A stretch of DNA of 64,000 nt from Aquimarina pacifica (GTDB taxonomy: Bacteria > Bacteroidota > Bacteroidia > Flavobacteriales > Flavobacteriaceae), in the NCBI RefSeq assembly GCF_000520955.1, contig NZ_JACC01000007.1, forward strand, positions 1-64,000. The letters are read 5' to 3'. Each line of letters opens with the position of its first letter. Positions within the stretch are counted from its first letter, which is position 1. Below, piece after piece: positions 9,835 to 17,500 of the stretch. The notes beneath the pieces were generated by a model that was given only the letters and a program-made list of their open reading frames with translations, was not told where the DNA came from and did no database searches. The translations under genes and the position numbers were made by a program.

Positions 9835-9925
9835 TTCTATTGTTCGAGGTCAGAAGTCAAAGGTCTGCGGCCTTTTTTTCCCTTAATCGCTTCAGGCTTC
9901 TTACTTCGAGCCTCTGATACTCATT
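9835..9925. repeat. GAAGTCA/GAGGTC-type quasi-repeat between two small genes
   Basis: GAGGTCAGAAGTCAAAGGTC at 9846-9865 and CTTCTTACTTCGAGCCTCTG at 9898-9917 restate, partly in inverted orientation, the theme seen at 8971-9025. This lies in the 135-bp gap between the 166- and 95-residue genes. Function unknown. Confidence 0.5.
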
Positions 9926-9946
9926 TTCATTTCTCTTTTTTAATCC

Positions 9947-10234
9947 TTACTTTTGGTTTTCTGGTTGTGTGTCGGGTTTGTTTATAGTGACAGACGTACG
10001 GCACTTTATTTTGTCCTGCCCTAGCAACCAGAAGTGTCGAGCTCTATAGATTAACTGTATTGCATCATCGACTGATTTCCCTTTTTTATAGAGGGTAAGC
10101 ATCCAATGGTATAAGATGGTCTCATAGCGTGCCTGATGGGCTACGTTGTATATAAAATCATCAAGCCGTAGGTGCAATGATTGTATAATACCTGCCATAA
10201 ACAGGTGCTGATCAGGATGATGTTGGTGATCCAT
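9947..10234 (-). CDS. Small hypothetical protein
   Basis: 95 residues, histidine-rich at the N-terminus (MDHQHHPDQH), then predicted helices with several aromatic residues (YETILYHWMLTLYKKG, RARHFWLLG). No family recognised. A second Met at residue 13 could be the start. It is the first gene of the four-gene minus-strand set and has a good promoter match 15-50 bp upstream, which supports its being real. Confidence 0.6.
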   Translation of the reverse strand: MDHQHHPDQHLFMAGIIQSLHLRLDDFIYNVAHQARYETILYHWMLTLYKKGKSVDDAIQLIYRARHFWLLGQDKIKCRTSVTINKPDTQPENQK

Positions 10235-10254
10235 AGGTTTCGGTTTTGTTCCGA

Positions 10255-10286
10255 CAAATGTAGGATCGGTTTTGGGTGGTGTGCAA
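10255..10286 (-). promoter_or_regulatory. Promoter of the small-gene cluster
   Basis: Minus-strand reading: TTG at 10286-10284, 21 bp, then TACATTTG at 10262-10255. This fits the Bacteroidota -33/-7 consensus (TTTG / TAnnTTTG) and predicts a leader of about 15 nt before the ATG at 10234. Confidence 0.55.
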
Positions 10287-10423
10287 GTGGAAGAAATCGG
10301 AATTATAGAATTTCGAGTCGAAATTCAAGAATTTCGATAATATAATTCTTAACTATTTTAAAAATGAAAAAGCTATCTATTCAATTAATGAAGTATTTTT
10401 ACACCTCTAGATAATACATCTAA

Positions 10424-12163
10424 TTGTTTGATAAAAAAAGACTTATGCTTTACATATTATTAAATTTTAAAAAGAAAAATTCTATAAAGGGATTTTTTAT
10501 TCTCCTATGTTTTACATTTTTTTCATCCCCTAATTTAATATCCCAATCGTTTAAGGATAGGCTTTCTTTAAAAAGTAATCAAGAACTAAAAGTGCTATTT
10601 GAAAACAATAGAAAAAATACAAATGCTGTGATTATAGCAAATTACATTGTAAAAAAAGCTAAAGTAAATCGAGATACGTTTCTGTTAGCAGAAGGATATT
10701 ACATGATTGCGTCCTTAAAAGACAATCAACATTCCATAGCTTTTTGTGACAGTATAATCAGATTAACTTCAAATCTAAATTTTATTGAATACCCAACAAA
10801 TGCACATATATTAAAATCTAAGCTTCTAGGAAGAAAGGGGAATCTTGATGGTTCTTTAAAGGAATTAGTAATTGCTAATAAAATTGCACAAAGAAGAGAT
10901 AATCAGGAACAAAAAACAATGATTAATTATTATATAGGAGCAATTAAACATATGTTAGGTGATTATGATTCGTCATCTAGGATTTTCAAAGAAACGGCAA
11001 ATTACTATTTTGAAAAGGCCTTAAATACTCAAGATCGTTTAGACCCAAACTATTTTAAATCTGTATTCGCACTAAGCGAAGCATATAATTGGCAAAAAAA
11101 ATATAAAGAGGCATTTAAACTCAGTTCTGAAAACATCATAAAATCTCTAAAGGAAAAGGATAGTTTTTATTATGGCCATTTATTACTAAGTAATGGTATT
11201 ACCAGTATGCATTTAAAAAACTATAATGCAAGTATTGATAGTATAAATAAGTTTAAAGAAGTGTATAAAAATAGGATAAAAGATGGTAATCTTATAATCG
11301 CTGATTTGACATTAGGTAAAGTGTTCTATAAACAAAAAAAATACTCTAAATCGATACTTTACTTAGAAAAAGTAGATTCTATGGCATCAGGGAAGGATAT
11401 TTATTTTCCCGAATTAAGGTCCTGCTACGAACTGTTAATAAAATCATACAACATTGAAAAACAAACGGAAAAACAAATATTGTATATTACTAAGCTTTTA
11501 AAAGTTGATAGCATAATACAAAAAGATAATAAAAATCTTTATCGAGAAATAAAAAATGAATATTCTACTCCAAACTTATTAATTGAAAAAGAGTTTTTAG
11601 AAAAGGAGTTAAAAAAGAAAAGTTCATCTACTTCCTTTTTAGTTGGGTTACTCCTATTTTTTATAGTTTTATTAGGAATCGTGTTATTTATAAATAATAG
11701 GAAAAGAAAAATTTATAAGAGAAATTTTTCCTCTTTAATGAACAAGACTGAAGACAAAAATTCAAACAAGGAAGTTGTTAAAAATAAAGGTTTAGATATT
11801 GCCGAAGATTTAGTCAAAGAAATACTCGAACTTTTAGATGTTTTCGAAAAAAATGAAGACTTTCTGAAATCTCAGATATCTTTAAGTTCGGTAGCCAAAG
11901 AATTTAAGACCAATTCACGTTATTTATCACAGATAATTAATACTTATAAGGAAAAAAATTTTTCCAATTATATTGCCGACTTAAGGATTGAATACATGAT
12001 TAATAAATTAAAAATAGACAAGAAATTTAGAAATTATAAAATTCAGGTGATAGCAAAGGAAGCTGGATTTAATACTTCCGAATCTTTTTCTAAGTCATTT
12101 TTTAAAGCTACTGGGATTTACCCATCCTATTTTATTAAAGAACTGAATAATGAAAATAAATAA
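10424..12163 (+). CDS. Membrane-anchored TPR / AraC-type transcriptional regulator
   Basis: 579 residues from TTG at 10424, or 572 from the ATG at 10445; neither has a ribosome-binding site. A hydrophobic N-terminal segment ends near SPNLISQ. Residues ~35-390 are helical repeats of the TPR type. A single transmembrane helix at ~403-425 (SFLVGLLLFFIVLLGIVLF) is followed by a basic stop-transfer (NNRKRK). A C-terminal AraC/XylS helix-turn-helix pair at ~475-575 contains LSSVAKEFKTNSRYLSQIIN and IQVIAKEAGFNTSESFSKSF. The layout implies a periplasmic TPR sensor joined directly to a cytoplasmic DNA-binding domain. The gene is very AT-rich. It is a paralogue in architecture of the regulator at 12640, and it abuts the recombinase remnant. 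Its targets are unknown. Confidence 0.88.
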   Translation: MFDKKRLMLYILLNFKKKNSIKGFFILLCFTFFSSPNLISQSFKDRLSLKSNQELKVLFENNRKNTNAVIIANYIVKKAKVNRDTFLLAEGYYMIASLKDNQHSIAFCDSIIRLTSNLNFIEYPTNAHILKSKLLGRKGNLDGSLKELVIANKIAQRRDNQEQKTMINYYIGAIKHMLGDYDSSSRIFKETANYYFEKALNTQDRLDPNYFKSVFALSEAYNWQKKYKEAFKLSSENIIKSLKEKDSFYYGHLLLSNGITSMHLKNYNASIDSINKFKEVYKNRIKDGNLIIADLTLGKVFYKQKKYSKSILYLEKVDSMASGKDIYFPELRSCYELLIKSYNIEKQTEKQILYITKLLKVDSIIQKDNKNLYREIKNEYSTPNLLIEKEFLEKELKKKSSSTSFLVGLLLFFIVLLGIVLFINNRKRKIYKRNFSSLMNKTEDKNSNKEVVKNKGLDIAEDLVKEILELLDVFEKNEDFLKSQISLSSVAKEFKTNSRYLSQIINTYKEKNFSNYIADLRIEYMINKLKIDKKFRNYKIQVIAKEAGFNTSESFSKSFFKATGIYPSYFIKELNNENK

Positions 12164-12413
12164 AAAACTGATCGTCAAAATATTTACTCGAGAACTCAAA
12201 AAAAGATTGCGTTTTAGAATTGTTTTTTAGCAGCGCTGTCACCTTAGAAGATGTATATACGGTTTTGTTAATTTCAAATGCCAAAATGATATCATCAGCC
12301 TCTGCAACTTTTTTAAGCATTAAATTATTTAACCTTGCTGCACTCTGATAAGAATTTCTAACCTTCTGCTTCTGCTCATTCCAATGTTTTTTATCAATCC
12401 AATATCTATTAGG
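12135..12413 (-). pseudogene. Tyrosine recombinase (integrase) N-terminal remnant
   Basis: Read on the minus strand, the frame opening at 12413 gives PNRYWIDKKHWNEQKQKV, then YQSAARLNNLMLKKVAEADD and a stretch ending FFEFSSKYFDDQF. This is the arm-binding and SAM-like N-terminal pattern of Bacteroidota tyrosine recombinases: a PxxYW...W...K motif, then a long helix with xxLNxxL. The first ~40 residues are missing, since the frame breaks into a tRNA fragment just upstream. All of the catalytic domain (R...HxxR...Y) is missing too: the frame ends at 12135 where it meets the end of the AraC-type gene. It is therefore a doubly truncated remnant. Confidence 0.72.
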
Positions 12414-12442
12414 ACGTACGGGTTCAAGTCCCGTCTTCAGTA
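12412..12442 (+). tRNA. 3' fragment of a tRNA gene (Leu-like), probable attachment-site scar
   Basis: ACGGG-TTCAAGT-CCCGT at 12418-12434 is a perfect 5-bp T-stem with a canonical seven-base T-loop. It is followed by seven acceptor bases (CTTCAGT) and discriminator A. The preceding GACGT resembles the end of a long variable arm, as in tRNA-Leu. No D-arm, anticodon arm or 5' acceptor strand precedes it; recombinase-like sequence does instead. A terminator follows at once, as expected at the end of a tRNA gene. The amino-acid identity is a guess; the T-arm is clear. Confidence 0.7.
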
Positions 12443-12450
12443 CATTTGCG

Positions 12451-12482
12451 AAACCCCTTGTTTTTACAAGGGTTTTTTTTGG
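12451..12482 (+). terminator. Rho-independent terminator after the tRNA fragment
   Basis: AAACCCCTTG-TTTTTA-CAAGGGTTT with one bulged C, then a T8 run. It begins eight bases after the tRNA discriminator base. Confidence 0.75.
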
Positions 12483-12594
12483 TTTTATAAAACAACGAAT
12501 AAATGACCATTTTTTATTCCAAAACTACCTCGAAAAAATATCCTATACTTACAATACAGAATTCAAGAAATCTAAGAAAAAGAGGTAAGAGTAA

Positions 12595-12622
12595 TTTGTC
12601 TATCCAAAATAATTTATCTTTG
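12595..12622 (+). promoter_or_regulatory. Promoter of the second TPR/AraC regulator
   Basis: TTTG at 12595-12598, 16 bp, TATCTTTG at 12615-12622. This is a good match to TTTG / TAnnTTTG, with the spacer at the short end. It predicts a start site ~7 bp downstream and a leader of about 11 nt to the ATG at 12640. Confidence 0.5.
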
Positions 12623-12639
12623 ATTTATTATTTTTGAAT

Positions 12640-14307
12640 ATGATACGAAAAATTCATTTTTTACTATTCCTCTACCTCCTTAACCACAACATAAGCCACG
12701 GATTAACAACAACATACACCACTTTTTCAACGAATTACCAAGTCCCAGAAGCACTACAAGATAGTATTACAAAATATACAGAACTATCCAGAACTGCTTA
12801 TAGAGAAGGGGATTTAGAATCCTTCAAAAAACATTGTACTTATGTACTTGGTATTGCCGAGGAATATGAACTAAAAGAAGTACAAATTAAATCTTTGGTG
12901 TATCTAGCAATTTATTACCAATCTACAGGTGAATACGAAAAATCTTTAACACGATATCTCGAAGCCGAAAAATTAGGTCATTCCTTACCCGAGAATTCCT
13001 ATTCTAGAATTTTAGTACAAGTCAATTTAGGAAATTTATATAATCATATCGAAGATTATGAAAACGTAAAAATTTCTATGAACAAAGTCATTGAACTTAC
13101 TACTCATCTAGAAAACCCTGATAATGTTTTAATGTCGGCATATAATTCTATGGGAACCGCTAATCTTAATCAGGGAAATTATTCAGAAGCACTCTCCTAT
13201 ATGCTTAAAGTAAAAGAAATTGCAGAAAAAACAGGTAGAAATGATAAAATAATTGGTGCGCTAATTAATATTTCAGAATGCTATAGGTACTTAGAACAAT
13301 ACAACAATGCGATAAGAAACAGTAAAAAAGCCTTAGAAAGAATAGATGAAAAAGAAGCTGCCGAATTAGAAGGTTCTGCCAATTTCATAATGGGAGTTTC
13401 GTATTATTTATCAAATCAACCTCTTAAGGGACTTAAAAGACTTAAAAAAGCAAAAGAAATAGCCACAAAAGGAGGGTTTCTTAGTCTAAAAATGGAGACG
13501 CATGAGTACCTAGCACAAACATATGAATCACTAGACAGCATCAAAAACTCTTTAGAAGAACAGAAAGCCTATACACAAACCCGGGAACAATATCTTAAAA
13601 CGCTATCTAAAGCACAACGCTTAAAACTAGAAAAAGAATCTCAAACCAAATCTAAAATCATTACAGATCAACAAAAGTCTATTGTTTTTTTAAGTAAAGA
13701 GAAACAAATTTATTTGTGGATAGGAGGAGGACTATTCATCTTGCTAATAGTTTCTACAATATTGTACAGAAATCGACGCAAACGCCTTGCAAAACAGTCA
13801 CTACTATTAGAAGGCGACAAAGAACTTCTAAAAAACGAAAACGAACTTTTAAGGGACAAATTAAATAAACTAGCAAAAAAAATACAGAACCAAGAGGTTT
13901 CAGATACTATAAAAAGTTCTCTTAAGAATAAAAAAACTTCTTTGACATTAGACGAACAAAAAGAGTATATGGATCGTATCTTAGAATTTATGGAACAAGA
14001 AAAACCATATCTCGATCACGAAATAAAGCAATCAGATATTGCCGATAAACTGAATATAAGCGTTCACCTTTTCTCTGAAGTATTAAATGTTTGTTTCCAA
14101 AAAAACTTTAATAATTTTATTAATCTATACAGAATTGACAGAGCCAAACAGCTTATGAAAAACCCCCAATATGCCAATTATAAAATCTTGGCAATTGGAT
14201 ATGAAGCTGGTTTCCCTAGTAAAACTTCATTTAATCGAATTTTTAAGAACCTAGTTGGACTTACACCTAGTGAGTTTCAAAAACGAAATATCTACACAGA
14301 AGCCTGA
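12640..14307 (+). CDS. Membrane-anchored TPR / AraC-type transcriptional regulator
   Basis: 555 residues from the ATG at 12640; an in-frame TTG two codons earlier is less likely. Signal-like N-terminus (IRKIHFLLFLYLLNHNIS). Residues ~40-330 hold TPR units, for example YLAIYYQSTGEYEKSLTRYL and LVQVNLGNLYNHIEDYENV. One transmembrane helix lies at ~355-376 (IYLWIGGGLFILLIVSTILY) before NRRKR. A coiled coil follows, then an AraC-type DNA-binding domain at ~450-553 with SDIADKLNISVHLFSEVLN and ILAIGYEAGFPSKTSFNRIF. It is encoded directly upstream of the large secreted-protein cluster on the same strand, separated from it by a terminator and 270 bp. Control of that cluster is the natural hypothesis but is not shown by sequence. 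It matches the 10424 gene domain for domain. Confidence 0.9.
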   Translation: MIRKIHFLLFLYLLNHNISHGLTTTYTTFSTNYQVPEALQDSITKYTELSRTAYREGDLESFKKHCTYVLGIAEEYELKEVQIKSLVYLAIYYQSTGEYEKSLTRYLEAEKLGHSLPENSYSRILVQVNLGNLYNHIEDYENVKISMNKVIELTTHLENPDNVLMSAYNSMGTANLNQGNYSEALSYMLKVKEIAEKTGRNDKIIGALINISECYRYLEQYNNAIRNSKKALERIDEKEAAELEGSANFIMGVSYYLSNQPLKGLKRLKKAKEIATKGGFLSLKMETHEYLAQTYESLDSIKNSLEEQKAYTQTREQYLKTLSKAQRLKLEKESQTKSKIITDQQKSIVFLSKEKQIYLWIGGGLFILLIVSTILYRNRRKRLAKQSLLLEGDKELLKNENELLRDKLNKLAKKIQNQEVSDTIKSSLKNKKTSLTLDEQKEYMDRILEFMEQEKPYLDHEIKQSDIADKLNISVHLFSEVLNVCFQKNFNNFINLYRIDRAKQLMKNPQYANYKILAIGYEAGFPSKTSFNRIFKNLVGLTPSEFQKRNIYTEA

Positions 14308-14407
14308 TTTCTTTTCTACCCCTTTTTTCACTCCAAAAATACAATAAGCCCTTCATAATAATGCACTTATAAAAAAACAGCATTGTTTTTTAACTATCTC
14401 AATAGAG

Positions 14408-14436
14408 GTGCCATATTATAATTTGGCACGTTTTTC
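14408..14436 (+). terminator. Rho-independent terminator after the TPR/AraC gene
   Basis: GTGCCA at 14408-14413 pairs with TGGCAC at 14424-14429 around a ten-base AT loop, followed by GTTTTTC. It separates the regulator from the cluster that starts at 14578. Confidence 0.7.
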
Positions 14437-14577
14437 TGCATCCTCATAACTAATTTTGATAATAGAACTCAATAAGCCTGACATACACCCTTAGCTATAC
14501 TAAGTACTTCTTACTTACATACATTTATGAATGACTTCTTGAATTCTCTTTGGTAAACGTAACCATATAGTTTTAGT

Positions 14578-17500
14578 ATGAAAGTAAATGTATTTCAAAT
14601 CATATTTCTCATTTTACCATTTGCAATTTATGCTACAGAAAAGGATTCTTTGGGCAGTAAACCAACTCGTAAAAAAGAGACTATTACAACATCTATTTCT
14701 TATCAGCAATCGCTGAAACTTTCTAAACTCGATAAACAATTTCCAATTCCGAATAGCATACAGACTGTTAAAAGTCCCGAGTTTACTTTTAAGAACATAG
14801 CAAAAGAATTTCCTCAAAATATTGAGAGTGTTAATGACTCCCGAAATGAAGCTGAAGCAGGTTTTAAAGAAATTGATAGTACAGGCAGATGGATCTCAAA
14901 ATTTTCTAATGAAGACATTCAAGTATTACCAGTAGGGATTAAACATAAAATCAATGAAGTAGAATACCAACTTGGTTTTATGAAAGCTGAGTTTACCAAA
15001 GATTATACAGAATTAGTTGTATTTGTAAAGGTAATCCTACCACAGACCAAAGATGACGGATTACCTGTAGAACTATTTTTTGGTTCTAATAACGTAAAAC
15101 TCTCTAATGAAGGAGGGATTATTGGTGGTGGTGATCTGGTATTGTTAGGAGATATGTTTATTCCCTTTGGTGGTGGTAACTGGTTATTACTTCTCAAAGG
15201 CGGTTTTGACTATGAAACTGCAGATATCCAAAACCGCTCATATGTAACCATTGATTGTAAGGGAGTAAAGGAAATGGCAATCGAAGGCGAAGTTCAATTC
15301 TCTAGAAATGTTGTGCTACCGTTAGACGAAAAAACAGGAGAGGTCGATGTGAATACAACTGTACCATATGACGGCGCTTATAAAAATACAATTCAAATCC
15401 CCAATCGAGTTAGAGGAGAATTTAGTACTGTTGCTTCTAGCTGGAATGATCTTATTGTAGAAATTAGTATTACTCCGTTTGTAATTACGGGTCAAGAGGA
15501 CTTATTTACCTATGCTGCTAATAATGCAGTCTTTGACTTTAGTGATATTCGAACTGAAGGAGTCACTTTTCCTGATATCTATTATGAACGCGGATGGTTA
15601 CTTAATCAAGAAACATGGCGTGGAGTCTATGTAGAGTCCTTAGAAATTGGTCTGCCAAAAGCATTCAAAAAAAGAAAAGAAAGCGGAAAAAGAGTATCAT
15701 TTGAAGCGGCAAAACTTTTATTAGACAGTCATGGTGTGTCTGGATTTTTTACTATCAATAATTTAATCCCTATAAACGAAGGAATAACCTCAGCATCTAA
15801 CGGTTGGGCATATTCTGTAGATAAAATGTCTATCGAATTAGTCGCTAATCGATTAGTTGGAGCAGGTTTTGAAGGAGAATTAATACTCCCAATATCAGAT
15901 AAAACGGATCAGAATGCCAACGAAAAACTAGGTCTAGGTTATAAAGGTTTAATTTCTGAAGAAGAATTCATGATGTCCGTAGCTACAACAGACACCTTAG
16001 ATTTTGATGTATTTAGAGCCAAAGCACAGCTCCTGCCCGATTCTGCTATAGAATTAAAAGTAGTTGATAACACCTTTAGACCCAAAGCTACCCTTAACGG
16101 AAGAATGGCAATTTCGGCTAGTCAAAAAGCTTCTTTACAAAATGAAGGTACTGAAGGTGAAACTAATGACAATGAAATTGTAGAATTTAAAGGGATTACG
16201 TTCCAAAACCTTGTCTTACAAACAGAATCACCTCTTATTACGGTAGATTCTTTTGGATATAATGACAAAGTAGAGTTTGCGGGGTTTCCCGCCTCTATTG
16301 CTAATATAGAATTAAGGACGAGTGACGTTACTATTCAATTAGATTTTGATCTGGCTATTAATTTAATGAACGAATCTGATAAAGGATTCTCTGCAAATAC
16401 TCGCTTAGGTATTAAAGGAAAAAACGACGCCTCTGCATCCAAACAAAAATGGGAATATGATGGATTAGACATATCTGCCATCGAAGTTGAAGCCAATGTA
16501 GGTCTTGTATCTTTTGAAGGTAACTTAACAATACGAGATAATGACGAAGTCTATGGCGATGGATTTGTGGGAGAAGTTACTGCAACTTTTGGTAAAGTCA
16601 AAAAGGTAAAATCCCTTGCTATTTTTGGTAAACAAGAGTTTAGATACTGGTACGTCGACGCTGCCTCTCACGGACTTAATTTACCACCTATCGGCAATAT
16701 AAAAATAACAGGAATTGCAGGAGGTGCATTTTACAGAATGACCAGAACCACTAGTTCTAGAGAAGAATTTGCTCCATCTGGATTATCATACATTCCTGAT
16801 TATAATTCTCGTTTCGGTGTAAAAACTATGGTATTTGGTGCAATAGCCAATGAAAATGTCGTCTCCTTTGGTGCTGGTTACGAAATCGAATTTAATAACA
16901 ATTGGGGAGTGAATCGACTTGGCCTCTACGGAGAGGCTCAAATAATGAAAGAATTTGGTTTTAGTAACCCCCTTGCCAAAATGAAAGAGAAGCTAAATGC
17001 TATGGTTGATTACGAAGTAATTCATCAAATATCAGATACCAAAGTGGGAAAAACTTTCTTAGAAAAAGCGCAAGAAGAATATCCTGCCAAAGAAAAGGAT
17101 AAAGCCGCAATCTCAGGGAATATGGGAATGGAGTTTGATTTTGTTAATGATTCTTTCCATGCCACCCTAGATGCCTATGTAAATGCAACATTCATAAAAG
17201 GAACGGGAGACAAAGGTAGAGCAGGATGGGGAGAAATATATGTAGGAGATGGAGATTGGTTTGTATATCTCGGTACACCTACCAATCGCATGGGTATAAA
17301 AATGGGAATAGGTCCCCTTTTTGCCCAACTTGACGGTTATTTTATGACAGGAACCAAAATCCCTGGCAGTCCAGCTCCGCCAGATGCAGTTGCAGAAATT
17401 CTTGGTGTTGATGCTAGTAGTCTGGATTATATGCGCGACGAAAATGCATTAGGTACTGGTAGAGGTTTTGCTTTTGGAGCGGGCTTTAATTTTGACACAG

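Larger units (their letters stand above)
12164..12639. other. Gap between the two AraC-type regulators
   Basis: 476 bp without an intact gene. It contains the recombinase remnant, the tRNA 3' fragment, the terminator and the promoter listed separately. The ~110 bp between terminator and promoter hold nothing I recognise. Confidence 0.7.

Noticed and set aside
12135..12320. 61-codon minus-strand ORF as an independent small gene
   Set aside because: The recombinase-like coding pattern continues upstream of its Met to 12413, so it is part of a truncated integrase, not a separate gene.
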